Below, in pieces: positions 17,330 to 26,529 of a DNA stretch of 64,000 nucleotides. Below the pieces are notes generated by a model. It worked only from the letters and a program-made list of their open reading frames with translations. It ran no database searches and had not been told where the DNA came from. Both the position numbers and the translations under genes were made by a program. The stretch comes from Burkholderia sp. Ax-1724 (GTDB taxonomy: Bacteria; Pseudomonadota; Gammaproteobacteria; Burkholderiales; Burkholderiaceae), in assembly GCF_011752995.1 (NCBI RefSeq), contig NZ_VWWL01000001.1, positions 248,001-312,000 of the forward strand, in the 5' to 3' direction. Each line of letters opens with the position of its first letter. Within the stretch, counting starts at the first letter, position 1.

Positions 17330-19484
17330 CCCTTGAAGGCCAGGCGAAGGAAAAGTCGTCGGCAGTCAGTGTCAGATTGGGCGAGTAGCACGGATCGTTC
17401 ATCAGCAGATGCCCCCAGCGCTGTCTGACCAACTCGGATTCCTGGTTAAAGCGGCTGATTTTTTCGGGTGTGTCTTCGGCGCCGCGAGTTGCCGATTCGT
17501 GATGATAAAGCTCGGCGTAGGGCGTCCACACATTGCGGTAGCCCGCCTGCCTCACGCGTAGGCAAAAATCGATGTCGTTGTAGGCGACGTGTAATTGTTC
17601 GTCGAGGCCGCCGACCTCCTGGTAGATCGACTGGCGGATCAGCAGGCACGCGGCGGTCACGGCGCTCATCGTGTTGCGCAGGCGCGCGCGCGCGAAATAG
17701 CCCGGGTTCGAATTGGGGAAATGCTTGTGCGCGTGGCTCGCGATGCCGCCGACGCCGAGCACGACGCCGCCGTGCTGGATCGTGTCGTCCGGATACAGCA
17801 GCTTCGCGCCGACCGCGCCGACGTTCGGCTGCAGCGCGAGCGCCACCATTTCCTCCAGCCAGTCGCCGTTGATCACTTCGATGTCGTTGTTCATCAGGCA
17901 GACGAAGTCCGCCGTGCTCGCGAGCGCGACGCGATTGTTCAGCGCCGAGTAGTTGAACGGCGAATCGTCGCGCACGATGCCGATGCGCCCGTCTTCCCGC
18001 AGGCGCGCGAACAGGTCGTGCGTTTCCTGCTTGACCGAGCCGTTGTCGATGATCGTGATGCGGAAGTTCGGGTAGCTCGATTTGCGCCGCACCGATTCCA
18101 CGCATTGCTCGACGAGCCCTGCGGAATCGCGCGTCGGAATGATGATCTCGACCGACGGCAGCGTGTCCGGCAGGTCGTAGGCGACCTTGTTGAACGCGTC
18201 GGTGCCCGGCGCGTGCTCGGTGTGCGCCTTGATGCCGTTGCGCGCGAGGTGTTCGTCGAGCGCGCGCATCGCCGCGATGTGCGCATACGGCTTGGCTTCG
18301 TGGCCGGCCGCCGTGCTTTCGGGAATCATGCGCCAGTGATAGAGCGCGCGCGGCACGTGGTGCACGCTGTGATGACCGGCGCGGTCGATCACGCGCAACG
18401 CGAGGTCGTAGTCCTGCGAGCCCTCGAAGCCGGTGCGAAAGCCGCCGACTTCCTTCATGACCGACGTGCGGTACACGCCGAAGTGCGAAATCATGTTCTG
18501 GCTCAGAAACAGATCGTAGTTGAAGTCGCACTTGAAGTACGGGTCCGAGCGCACGCCGTCGATCGAGATCTTGTCTTCGTCGCTATAGATCACCGCCGCG
18601 TCGGGATGCGCGTTGACGACCTCGGCGATGCAGTAGAGCGCGAGCGGATGCAGTTCGTCGTCGTGATCGAGCAGGCCGACGAATTCGCCTACCGCCAGTT
18701 CGAGCGCCGTATTGCTCGAGGTGCTGATATGGCCGTTCGTCGCGCGGTACGCGACCTTGATGCGCGGGTCTTGCGCGACGTAGCTGTCCAGCACCTGCTT
18801 CACTTCGGGCTTCGTCGAGCAGTCGTCCGCGATACAGAACTCCCAGTTCTCGTAGACCTGGTCGATGACCGAATCGATCGCCTTGCGCAGCCACTTCGCC
18901 GGCGTGTTGTAGGTCGGCATGACGATGCTGATGAGCGGTTGCCGCGCCCACGTTTTCGAGCGCGCGCGCAACTCCGGGTAGAGCGAGGCGGGCGGCTCGT
19001 GCCGCTCGATCCACTCCTGATACGTATGGCCGACGCTCGGCGGCGGCGCCGGCTGCGCGCCGCCGCCCCACGCGGCCATCCGGCGCGCGCGTTCGAGCAG
19101 TTCGGCCGGGCAGTCGCCGTCCGCCACGGGTTCGAGCCTGAAGTTTTTCAGCGAGAACAGTCCCGAGCGCGCGATCGGGTCGAGCCGCAGCGGGCCGGCG
19201 AGCGGCGGGAACGCCACGACCTGGTCGACCTTGCCGTCGGCGCCGACCGCGAGGCTGATCGTCGTATGTTCCGACATGCCCGCGCCCGCGTCGAAATAGA
19301 TCAGGCACGGCGAGGCCGGCATGTCTTCTTTAACGAGTTCGAACGAGATGCGCGCGGCGCGCCCCGACAGTTCTTCCCAGCCCGTCAGCTCGAACTGCGG
19401 ATCGCCATTGGCCGCCTTCCATGCGAACCCGGGATTCGGGGAGGTCTCGACGTTATTCAGAGGACGAAGTTCGAAATTATTCAT
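17313..19484 (-). CDS. Double GT2 glycosyltransferase (two A-type domains)
   Basis: About 723 residues from the ATG at 19484, which overlaps the stop of the upstream GT4 gene by 4 nt. The first 180 residues form a beta-rich N-terminal part. The first GT2 domain begins QPLISIVMPTYNTPAKWL and has VGLLDHDDELHPLAL (DxD-type site) and VIYSDEDKI. The second begins SVEIIIPTRDSAGL and has VCLMNNDIEVINGDWLEEM and HVAYNDIDFCLRVRQAGY. Such two-domain proteins often add two sugars or build alternating disaccharides. A longer open frame reaching 20600 was rejected because it is antisense or out of frame to the real upstream gene. The 3' end overlaps the 934-residue gene by 17 nt. Confidence 0.88.
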   Translation of the reverse strand: MNNFELRPLNNVETSPNPGFAWKAANGDPQFELTGWEELSGRAARISFELVKEDMPASPCLIYFDAGAGMSEHTTISLAVGADGKVDQVVAFPPLAGPLRLDPIARSGLFSLKNFRLEPVADGDCPAELLERARRMAAWGGGAQPAPPPSVGHTYQEWIERHEPPASLYPELRARSKTWARQPLISIVMPTYNTPAKWLRKAIDSVIDQVYENWEFCIADDCSTKPEVKQVLDSYVAQDPRIKVAYRATNGHISTSSNTALELAVGEFVGLLDHDDELHPLALYCIAEVVNAHPDAAVIYSDEDKISIDGVRSDPYFKCDFNYDLFLSQNMISHFGVYRTSVMKEVGGFRTGFEGSQDYDLALRVIDRAGHHSVHHVPRALYHWRMIPESTAAGHEAKPYAHIAAMRALDEHLARNGIKAHTEHAPGTDAFNKVAYDLPDTLPSVEIIIPTRDSAGLVEQCVESVRRKSSYPNFRITIIDNGSVKQETHDLFARLREDGRIGIVRDDSPFNYSALNNRVALASTADFVCLMNNDIEVINGDWLEEMVALALQPNVGAVGAKLLYPDDTIQHGGVVLGVGGIASHAHKHFPNSNPGYFARARLRNTMSAVTAACLLIRQSIYQEVGGLDEQLHVAYNDIDFCLRVRQAGYRNVWTPYAELYHHESATRGAEDTPEKISRFNQESELVRQRWGHLLMNDPCYSPNLTLTADDFSFAWPSRVANFD

Positions 19485-20461
19485 TTTGTCAGCAGGGAAT
19501 CGTAGAGAGCTTTCAGGGGCGACAGCACGGCCTGCCAGGTCAGATCGCGCACCGTGCCGCCCGGGCGAGGCGCGCCGCCGCGCGGTTGCGCGAGCGCCGC
19601 GCGCAGCGCCGCCGCGATGCTGTCGACGTCGGACGGATCGAGATAGGCGACGTGCTGCGCGAAGTATTCCTCGGTCGAGCCGACTTTCGTCACAGCAATG
19701 CGCGCGCCCGCCGCATGCGCTTCGAGCGCGGCCAGCCCCGGCGTTTCGAGCGTGCTCGGCAGCACGAACGCTTCGCAGGCCGCGTAGGCCGAGCGCAGCA
19801 CCGGCGAATCGTGCGCGAGCGTGCCCGCGTAGACGAGCTGGGCGCCGCCTTCGGCGAAGCACGCCCGCGCATATTCGGGGTCGCGCTGATGGCCGATCAG
19901 CACGAGCTTCAGTTCGGGGAACGACTTCATCGCGCGGATCAGCGCGAGCTGGTTCTTGCGCGGCTCGATGTTGCCGACGTTGAGAACGAAGCGGCCGTCG
20001 ATGCCGGTTTCGCGGCGGAACAGTTCGGGCGCGACCGGCTCGTAAAAGCTCTGCTCGACGCCGTTGAGCACGCTGACAAATTTCTCGCGCGGCAGATCGA
20101 AGATGCGCGCGAGCGTGTCGCACTCGATTTCCGAGTTGGCGACCACGCGGTCCGCGAGAAGAAACTGCTGATGGATTTCGCCGATCGGATAGAGATGCTT
20201 CGTTTCTTCCGTCACCCAGAGGCTCGACGACACGACGAGCGGCAAGCCGAGCTGTTTGACGAAGTTGCAGAAGTGCACCGAGCCGCCGACGCACGAGAAG
20301 AAATGCACGACGTCGTGCTCGAGAAAACGCGGATTCCACGGATCGAACAGCGTGACGTCCACGCCGTGCGCGGGCAGATGCTTGCGATACGCCAGCAACT
20401 GGATCTCTCCGCCGCCTGGGGTATGGAAAGCCATCGGGTAAGTGGCGAACAGCACTTTCAT
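19481..20461 (-). CDS. Glycosyltransferase family 4
   Basis: A 326-residue GT4 enzyme. It starts MKVLFATYPMAFHTPGGGE with the glycine-rich acceptor loop, then VVHFFSCVGGSVHFCNFV, DRVVANSEIECDTLAR and VSVLNGVEQSFYEP. The donor half contains FVLNVGNIEPRKNQLALIRA, LVLIGHQRDPEYA and LPSTLETPGLAALEAHAAGA, where the E-T-P-G-L-x-x-L-E-A segment replaces the usual E-x7-E signature (both Glu residues are still there). It is the promoter-proximal gene of the - strand quartet that continues to 13404. It resembles the + strand GT at 9780-10769. Confidence 0.87.
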   Translation of the reverse strand: MKVLFATYPMAFHTPGGGEIQLLAYRKHLPAHGVDVTLFDPWNPRFLEHDVVHFFSCVGGSVHFCNFVKQLGLPLVVSSSLWVTEETKHLYPIGEIHQQFLLADRVVANSEIECDTLARIFDLPREKFVSVLNGVEQSFYEPVAPELFRRETGIDGRFVLNVGNIEPRKNQLALIRAMKSFPELKLVLIGHQRDPEYARACFAEGGAQLVYAGTLAHDSPVLRSAYAACEAFVLPSTLETPGLAALEAHAAGARIAVTKVGSTEEYFAQHVAYLDPSDVDSIAAALRAALAQPRGGAPRPGGTVRDLTWQAVLSPLKALYDSLLTK

Positions 20462-20998
20462 AGGTGGCGCTCTTTTGGCTCAAACAGGTTCTTGTCTTCA
20501 GACGCGCGCGTGGTGCCGCGCATGTCCTGGGTTGCGGCCGCCCCGCGCGGGTGGCCTCATGCCGGCGCTCGCTCCGGCGCGCGGGCGGTTGTCCGCTCAC
20601 GCGGCCCGGCGGCGGGCCTGCTTGTGCTGTTGTCGAGCACGTTGGATCGATACCACGAATTCCACATGCGCGAATATGTTTGAGTTGTTACGAAGTGTAC
20701 GAACGGGGCGCCAGCGGGTACACGTCCGTTTTATCATCACGGCCCGAAGCGTCGGCCTCGCGTCGGACGCTACCGGTAGCGCGGCCATTCTAGCGCCTCG
20801 TGCCCGCGCGCCGGAGCCGTGGCGGGCGTGGCCCGCATACCGCATACAATACGTTCCCAACCCGACTTCCGAGAAAGCCCCGTCGATGCCAGATTGTATC
20901 GTGTCTGATCCGCGTTTCCTGCCGCATGCGGCAGGGGCGAGCCTTGATGGCGCGCACTCGCGCGCGCGGTGCGGGCCGGATGCGAGCGGAGCTCGCCG
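20462..20998. promoter_or_regulatory. Divergent promoter region, about 540 bp
   Basis: The gap lies between the - strand glycosyltransferase quartet and the + strand epimerase operon and must hold both promoters. I see no coding signal; open frames here are shadows of GC-rich composition. An inverted repeat GTGTAC (20695-20700) and GTACAC (20718-20723), with 17 bp between, is a possible operator. AT content rises around 20670-20745. Confidence 0.35.
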
Positions 20999-21958
20999 AT
21001 GAGCCTGCTCGTTCTCGTGACCGGTGCCAACGGCTTTGTCGGCAAGGCGGTGTCGCGCGCGCTGCTGCGGCGCGGCGACCGGGTCGTCGGCGCGGTGCGC
21101 CGCGCGCAGACGGCGGCCGTCGGTGTCGACGAATGGCTGCTCGATACGCACGACTTCGAGGGCATCGAGCAGCGCTGGCCGGTCGCCCTGCATTGCGATG
21201 CGGTGGTCCATCTCGCCGCGCGCGTGCATGTGATGAACGAGACCGTGGTCGATCCGCTCGCGGCCTATCGTGCGACCAACGTCGAAGGCTCGCTGCGCGT
21301 CGCGGCCGCGGCGCGGCGCGCGGGCGCGCGGCGCTTCGTGTTCGTGAGCAGCGTCAAGGCGATCGGGGAAGCCAGTCCGGGCCGGCCGCTCGGCGAAACG
21401 GACGAGGCCGCGCCATCCGACCCGTACGGCATCTCGAAACTGGAAGCCGAGCGCGCGCTCGTCGACTATGGCCGCGCCTCGGGGCTCGAGATCGTGATCG
21501 TGCGGCCGCCGCTCGTCTACGGACCGGGCGTGCGCGCGAACTTCCTGCAACTGATGAACGCGCTCGCCAAAGGCATTCCGCTGCCGCTCGGCGCGATCAC
21601 CGCGCGCCGCAGCCTCGTGTTCGTCGACAACCTCGCGGACGCGCTCGTGCACTGCGTGACCGATCCGCGCGCGGCCGGCGAGACCTTCCACGTGACCGAC
21701 GGGCGCGACCTCAGCGTGCCGGAACTCGCGCGCGCGCTCGCGACGCCGCTGCATGCGCCCGCGCGGCTCGTGCCGGTGCCGGCGGGCGTGCTGCGCCTCG
21801 CGGGCCGCATGACCGGACGCTCGGCGCAGATCGACCGGCTGATCGGCGAATTGCGCCTCGACAGCTCGCATATCCGCGAGCGTCTGAACTGGTATCCGCC
21901 GCATACGGTCGAGCATGGGCTGCTCGAGACCGCCGCGTGGTATCGCTCCACGCACTGA
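20999..21958 (+). CDS. NAD-dependent nucleotide-sugar epimerase/dehydrogenase (WbiG-like)
   Basis: About 319 residues of the extended short-chain dehydrogenase family. The start at 20999 is chosen because MSLLVLVTGANGFVGKAV brings the TGxxGxxG NAD-binding motif to the N-terminus and GGAG stands 8 nt upstream. VVHLAARVHVMNE, FVSSVKAIGEASPG and the catalytic Y-x3-K within DPYGISKLEAERAL are present. WbiG-type proteins, encoded just before a WbpL-type transferase and a WbpM-type dehydratase in Burkholderia O-antigen loci, reduce or epimerise a UDP-4-keto sugar, for instance to UDP-QuiNAc or UDP-FucNAc. The same gene order here supports that role; product stereochemistry cannot be read from sequence. 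Confidence 0.85.
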   Translation: MSLLVLVTGANGFVGKAVSRALLRRGDRVVGAVRRAQTAAVGVDEWLLDTHDFEGIEQRWPVALHCDAVVHLAARVHVMNETVVDPLAAYRATNVEGSLRVAAAARRAGARRFVFVSSVKAIGEASPGRPLGETDEAAPSDPYGISKLEAERALVDYGRASGLEIVIVRPPLVYGPGVRANFLQLMNALAKGIPLPLGAITARRSLVFVDNLADALVHCVTDPRAAGETFHVTDGRDLSVPELARALATPLHAPARLVPVPAGVLRLAGRMTGRSAQIDRLIGELRLDSSHIRERLNWYPPHTVEHGLLETAAWYRSTH

Positions 21959-22006
21959 GCGCGCCTCGCATTCGCACCGAGCCCGCGCCGAACTCATTCA
22001 CTATCG

Positions 22007-23029
22007 ATGCCGACCGCTTCGCACTTCGTTTCTGCTCTCGTCCCGCTGCTGCCCTGGGGCCTCGCCGCGTTCGGCGCCTGCGCCGCGATCCTCTGGGCGC
22101 TGCTGCGCACCGGCTTCGCGTGGCGGCTCGCCACCGACATCCCCAACGACCGCTCGCTGCACACGCGGCCGACGCCGCGCGTCGGCGGCTGGGGCATCGT
22201 GCCGGTGGCGGTGTTGCTGATCGCCGTCGCGGCTCCGGCGCTATGGCTGCCCGCGCTGGTCGCCGCACTGCTCGCCGCGCTCTCGCAGATCGACGATCGC
22301 CGCGGCCTGCCCGCGCGCGTGCGTTTCGGCGGCCATGCGGCGGCGGTGGCGGTGCTGGTCGCGCTCTATCCGGCCGACGTGCCGTGGTGGGCGCTCGCGG
22401 GCATGGCGGTGCTGCTCGTGTGGCTCGTCAATCTGTACAACTTCATGGACGGCTCCGACGGCCTCGCGGGCGGCATGGCGCTGTTCGGCTTCGGCGGCTA
22501 TGCGGTGGCGGCGTCGCTGGCGGCGCATCCGGACGCCGCGCTCGCGGCGGCGAGCGTGATCGTGGCGGGCGCGGCGCTGGGCTTTCTGCTGTTCAACTTC
22601 CACCCGGCGCGCATCTTTCTCGGCGATGCCGGCTCGATCCCGCTTGGCTTTCTGGCCGGCGCATTCGGCTACTGGGGCTGGCGCGAGGGCGCGTGGCCTG
22701 TGTGGTTTCCGGCGCTGTGCTTCGCGCCGTTTATCGGCGATGCCTCGGTCACGCTCCTTAAGCGTTTGCTGCGTGGCGAAAAATTTTGGCAGGCGCACCG
22801 CGAACACTACTATCAAAGACTGGTGCAGTCGGGTTTAGGCCACGCGTCGACCGCTTGGATTTGGTATTTGTTTATGACGGCGGGCATAATGCTTGCTGTT
22901 TGGACGCTACAGTTCGATCTGCTGCATCAATGGCTGGTTGTCGTCGCATGGGCTGCCGTGCTCGTCGTCGCGGGGCTGTGGATTGATTGCCGCTGGCGGC
23001 GCCATGTGTCCGGTTCCGGGCAAATCTGA
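22007..23029 (+). CDS. Undecaprenyl-phosphate sugar-1-phosphate transferase (WbpL/WecA family)
   Basis: A 340-residue polytopic membrane enzyme of the PNPT family with about ten hydrophobic segments. Diagnostic sites are DIPNDRSLHTRPTPRVGGWG (first cytoplasmic loop), DDRRGLP (the DDxxD-like Mg site), LYNFMDGSDGLAGG, IFLGDAGSIPLGF and the basic His motif HREHYYQRL. It starts O-antigen or EPS synthesis by moving a HexNAc-1-phosphate, such as FucNAc or QuiNAc, to undecaprenyl phosphate at the inner membrane. It is located 48 nt after the epimerase gene and just before the WbpM-like gene, the arrangement of wbiG-wbiH-wbiI in Burkholderia. A second enzyme of this superfamily is encoded at 25085-26185. 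Confidence 0.9.
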   Translation: MPTASHFVSALVPLLPWGLAAFGACAAILWALLRTGFAWRLATDIPNDRSLHTRPTPRVGGWGIVPVAVLLIAVAAPALWLPALVAALLAALSQIDDRRGLPARVRFGGHAAAVAVLVALYPADVPWWALAGMAVLLVWLVNLYNFMDGSDGLAGGMALFGFGGYAVAASLAAHPDAALAAASVIVAGAALGFLLFNFHPARIFLGDAGSIPLGFLAGAFGYWGWREGAWPVWFPALCFAPFIGDASVTLLKRLLRGEKFWQAHREHYYQRLVQSGLGHASTAWIWYLFMTAGIMLAVWTLQFDLLHQWLVVVAWAAVLVVAGLWIDCRWRRHVSGSGQI

Positions 23030-23040
23030 GGTTCTGCGCA

Positions 23041-24921
23041 ATGAAAACATTCAAAGCCCGATGGCTTTCGTTCAGTGCGTTTGCGTTCGACCTGTGCGCG
23101 GTGGCCATGGCCTGGCTGCTCGCTTATGTGATCCGCTTCAACGGTCCGGTGCCCGCGCCGTTCTGGTCGAGCGGGCTGCATGCGCTCGTGTGGGTGCTGC
23201 TGATCTACGCGGTGATGTTTCGCAGCTACGGGCTCTATCGCGGCATGTGGGTGTTCGCGAGCCTGCCCGATCTCGTGCGGATCGCCAAGGCGATCGGCGT
23301 CGGCGCGCTCGTCGTGATGATCGGCTCGGCGCTGCTGCAGCCGGTGCCGATCGTGCCGCGCTCGGTGCTGGTCGTCTCGCCGATGCTGCTGTTCCTGACG
23401 ATGGGCGGCTCGCGCGCGCTCTATCGCGCGGCCAAGGAGTTCTACCGCTACGGCGGCCTCGTCGGCCAGGGCAAGCCGGTGCTCGTGCTCGGCGCCGGCA
23501 ATGCCGGCGCGAACCTCGTGCGCGAGCTGAAGCGCTCGGGCGAATGGCGCCTCGTCGGCCTGCTCGACGACGATCCGGTCAAGCAGGGCCGTGAAATCTA
23601 CGGCTACCGCGTGCTCGGCACGATGAGCGATCTGCAGAAAATCAGCGCCGACCTGAAGGTCGAGCACGTCATCATCGCGGTGCCGTCGGCCTCGGTGGAA
23701 GCGCACCGGCGCATCGCGACGCTGTGCGTGCGCGCCGGCGTGCGGGCCATGACGCTGCCCGCGCTGACCTCGCTCACGCAAGGCCAGGCCTTCCTCTCGC
23801 GGGTGCGCCAGATCGATCTCGAAGACCTGCTCGGCCGCGATCCGGTGATGATCGACACCGAGCACGTCGAAGCGCTGCTGAAGAACCGCGTCGTCATGGT
23901 GACGGGCGCGGGCGGCTCGATCGGCTCGGAACTGTGCCGGCAGATCCTGCGTTTCGGCCCGGTGCAGCTGGTCGCGTTCGACATCTCCGAGTTCTCGATC
24001 TATCGCCTGAACGAGGAGCTGCGCGACAAGTATCCGGAAGTCTCGGTGGTGCCGCTCATCGGCGACGTGAAGGACTCGCTGCTGCTCGACCAGGTGATGG
24101 GGCGCTACTGCCCGCACATCGTGTTCCATGCGGCCGCCTACAAACACGTGCCGCTGATGGAAGAGGTCAACACCTGGCAGGCCGTGCGCAACAACGTGCT
24201 CGGCACGTATCGCGTGGCGCGCGCGGCGATCCGCCACGACGTCGCGCATTTCGTGCTGATTTCGACCGACAAGGCCGTCAACCCGACCAATGTGATGGGC
24301 GCGAGCAAGCGGCTCGCCGAGATGGCGTGCTCGGCGCTGCAGCACCAGGGCGCGCGGCGCACGCAATTCGAAACCGTGCGCTTCGGCAACGTGCTCGGCA
24401 GCGCCGGCAGCGTGATTCCGAAGTTCCAGGAGCAGATCGCGCGCGGCGGGCCGGTCACGGTCACACATCCGGAGATCACGCGTTTCTTCATGACGATTCC
24501 CGAGGCGTCGCAACTCGTGCTGCAGGCATCGAGCATGGGGCGCGGCGGCGAAATCTTTATTCTCGACATGGGCAAGCCGGTGCGTATCGCCGATCTCGCG
24601 CACGATCTGATCCGCCTGTACGGCTTTACCGAGGAGCAGATTCGCGTCGTGTTCACGGGCCTGCGGCCCGGCGAAAAGCTCTACGAGGAACTGCTCGCGG
24701 ACGACGAAACGACCACGCGCACGCCGCATCCGAAGCTGCGCATCGCGCAGGCGCGCGAGGTGCCGGACAGCCTGATCGACAATCTGCTGCCGTGGCTCAT
24801 GCAGCACCGCGTGCCGTCCGACGACGAGGTGCGGCGCGATCTGCGCCGCTGGGTGCCCGAGTATCAGCCGGCGACGGCGGCGACGCTGCGCAGCGTGGCG
24901 CCGGCGACGCGGGTGTCGTAG
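23041..24921 (+). CDS. WbpM/CapD-type membrane nucleotide-sugar 4,6-dehydratase
   Basis: About 626 residues. The N-terminus holds four membrane segments, followed by a CoA-binding-like Rossmann domain (PVLVLGAGNAGANLVRELK) and a second Rossmann domain (RVVMVTGAGGSIGSELCRQI) with NAD(P). In place of the usual Tyr of the YxxxK motif it has Met: STDKAVNPTNVMGASKR, the S-M-K triad known from WbpM. HAAAYKHVPLMEE and RFGNVLGSAGSVIP are also typical. The enzyme converts UDP-GlcNAc to its 4-keto-6-deoxy derivative, the precursor used by the WbiG-like enzyme upstream. Start ATG at 23041 follows the WbpL-like stop by 11 nt. The gene ends before a strong bidirectional terminator. Confidence 0.92.
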   Translation: MKTFKARWLSFSAFAFDLCAVAMAWLLAYVIRFNGPVPAPFWSSGLHALVWVLLIYAVMFRSYGLYRGMWVFASLPDLVRIAKAIGVGALVVMIGSALLQPVPIVPRSVLVVSPMLLFLTMGGSRALYRAAKEFYRYGGLVGQGKPVLVLGAGNAGANLVRELKRSGEWRLVGLLDDDPVKQGREIYGYRVLGTMSDLQKISADLKVEHVIIAVPSASVEAHRRIATLCVRAGVRAMTLPALTSLTQGQAFLSRVRQIDLEDLLGRDPVMIDTEHVEALLKNRVVMVTGAGGSIGSELCRQILRFGPVQLVAFDISEFSIYRLNEELRDKYPEVSVVPLIGDVKDSLLLDQVMGRYCPHIVFHAAAYKHVPLMEEVNTWQAVRNNVLGTYRVARAAIRHDVAHFVLISTDKAVNPTNVMGASKRLAEMACSALQHQGARRTQFETVRFGNVLGSAGSVIPKFQEQIARGGPVTVTHPEITRFFMTIPEASQLVLQASSMGRGGEIFILDMGKPVRIADLAHDLIRLYGFTEEQIRVVFTGLRPGEKLYEELLADDETTTRTPHPKLRIAQAREVPDSLIDNLLPWLMQHRVPSDDEVRRDLRRWVPEYQPATAATLRSVAPATRVS

Positions 24922-25037
24922 CGCGGGCGCGGGCATCGGCATTTCGCCGGTTGTTTCGCGCCGGACAAAGCCGCGGTCGTTCGTGCCGAATCGGCGAAGC
25001 CGGAATCAGCGAAGCCCGCAGAATCGAAGCCAAAAGA

Positions 25038-25059
25038 AAAGGCGCCCTCGGGCGCCTTT
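25038..25059. terminator. Bidirectional Rho-independent terminator
   Basis: The sequence AAAGGCGCCC, loop, GGGCGCCTTT forms a GC-rich stem flanked by A and T runs on both strands. It lies between the convergent WbpM-like gene (ending 24921) and the WecA/MraY-like gene (ending 25085) and can stop transcription from both sides. Confidence 0.88.
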
Positions 25060-25084
25060 GTCGTTTCCGGTTGCAGCTTTCCGC

Positions 25085-26185
25085 TCAGTGCTTCGTCTTC
25101 CTCACCACCATCCACCTTGGCGACTTGAAACGCACGATGCTCACATAAAGCCACACATACGTCGCCGCGAACACCACGACGAAGCAGAACAGATGCAGCG
25201 TGTGCCGCCAGAACAGCGTCGCCGGCACGACCGCGATCAGGCACAGCAGCCACAGGTACGGCGAGGTCAGCGAGTTGCGCCGCGTCAGCTCGCGCGCGGT
25301 GCGCGCGCCGACCGCCCAGCGCATCAGGCGCTTGTAGACCAGCATGTGCAGATGCACGCCGTCGGGGATGCCCGGCGACATGCCGCGAATGAACTTCTTG
25401 CGGTAGATCGAGAAGCAGGTCTCGAAGATCGGGTACATGAAGAGCAGCACCGGATACCACGCGGACACGTCGCGATTGCGCATCACGAGCAGGATCGACA
25501 GTTCGGCGAGCATGAAGCCGATGAAGTAGGCGCCGCCGTCGCCGAGAAAGATCAGCCCCGCCGGGAAGTTCCAGATGAAGAAGCCGAGCACCGCGCCCAT
25601 CATCATGAACGAGGCCGACAGCACGACCGGATCGGACACCTGGAACGCGACGTAGGCGAGCGAGGCGAACATCATGAATGCGACCATCGAGGCGAGGCCG
25701 TTGAAGCCGTCGATGATGTTGATTGCGTTGGCGAGCGCGGCGACCGCGAGCACCGTGACCGCGAACGAGATCGCCGCGTACGAGAGCAGGAAGTCGAGTG
25801 GCGGCACGCTGATGCGCGTGACCGCGATGTCGAGCAGCAGGAACGCGAGCGCGGCGGCCGCCATCGTGCAGACGAGACGCGCGAGCGGCGAGACGCGCTT
25901 GGTCAGGTCCTCGACGAGGCCCGAGCCGAACGCGGGCATGCCGCAGGCGACCAGGCCGAGGATGCCGCCCGAGACGGCCGGATACGCGTGATGCAATTGC
26001 ACGGCCGAGACGATCAGCCCGATCAGGATGCCGGTCCCGCCGATGCGCGGCACCGGGCGCGCGTGGAATTTCTGCACGCCGGCGAGATCGCTATCGGTCG
26101 AGAATTTTTCATGCAGATGCGCATAGCGCACGATCAACAGCGTGATCAGCAGAGAAACGAGAAAGCCGAGCGCAAAACTGAGCAT
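25085..26185 (-). CDS. WecA/MraY-type polyprenyl-phosphate sugar-1-phosphate transferase
   Basis: About 366 residues with roughly ten membrane helices. Family sites include FHARPVPRIGGTGILIG, VEDLTKRVSPLAR, NAINIIDGFNGLASM, LIFLGDGGAYFIGF (where the canonical family has GDAGS) and DGVHLHMLVYKRLMRW. A longer frame to 26221 exists; the ATG at 26185 (MLSFALGFLVSL) is preferred because the longer version adds a non-hydrophobic tail and a TATAAT sequence at 26213-26218 would sit inside it. The protein likely attaches a sugar-1-phosphate to undecaprenyl phosphate, being a second initiating enzyme beside the one at 22007. It faces WbpM across a shared terminator and is divergent from the chemoreceptor gene. 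Confidence 0.88.
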   Translation of the reverse strand: MLSFALGFLVSLLITLLIVRYAHLHEKFSTDSDLAGVQKFHARPVPRIGGTGILIGLIVSAVQLHHAYPAVSGGILGLVACGMPAFGSGLVEDLTKRVSPLARLVCTMAAAALAFLLLDIAVTRISVPPLDFLLSYAAISFAVTVLAVAALANAINIIDGFNGLASMVAFMMFASLAYVAFQVSDPVVLSASFMMMGAVLGFFIWNFPAGLIFLGDGGAYFIGFMLAELSILLVMRNRDVSAWYPVLLFMYPIFETCFSIYRKKFIRGMSPGIPDGVHLHMLVYKRLMRWAVGARTARELTRRNSLTSPYLWLLCLIAVVPATLFWRHTLHLFCFVVVFAATYVWLYVSIVRFKSPRWMVVRKTKH

Positions 26186-26529
26186 GAAAGTGGGCCTGAG
26201 CGAAGACGCGGAATTATACAAACGAAACCGCGGCCGACCCGCGTGCGACGCGGCCGCGAAGCTTTCAGCGGTGGCGCGAAAAAATCCCAGATAGTGAGGG
26301 GAAGGCGCCCGAAAACGGGCCGCTGAGGCCCGTCAGTGCTCGCTTCTCATGGATTCCCCTAATGCGCCGCACGCGCCGCGCGACCGTAAACCTTGGATGC
26401 GGCGAAGTGTAAGTCGCGCGCAACAACCGGTGGCCGGCTGGCGTTCGACGCTCCTCGACCGGTCGCGCGGCGGCGCGTGCGCTGGCCAACCTGGCTCGCC
26501 GCGATGAAGCAAGACGTTCCGGAGATTCC
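26186..26529. promoter_or_regulatory. Divergent intergenic region with candidate -10 box
   Basis: The region separates the WecA/MraY-like gene (-) and the chemoreceptor gene (+). On the - strand a TATAAT hexamer is present at 26213-26218, 27 nt from the chosen ATG at 26185; no matching -35 was found at normal spacing, so this is a tentative call. No gene is visible here. A GGAG Shine-Dalgarno lies just before the chemoreceptor ATG. Confidence 0.4.

Noticed and set aside
14882..17428. 848-codon + strand frame opposite the repeat glycosyltransferase
   Set aside because: The repeated Arg/Gln/His text mirrors the 69-residue repeats on the other strand; no start signal or domain.
19485..20600. 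N-terminal extension of the double GT2 frame
   Set aside because: It overlaps the GT4 gene at 19481-20461 on the same strand in a different frame and has no coding pattern.
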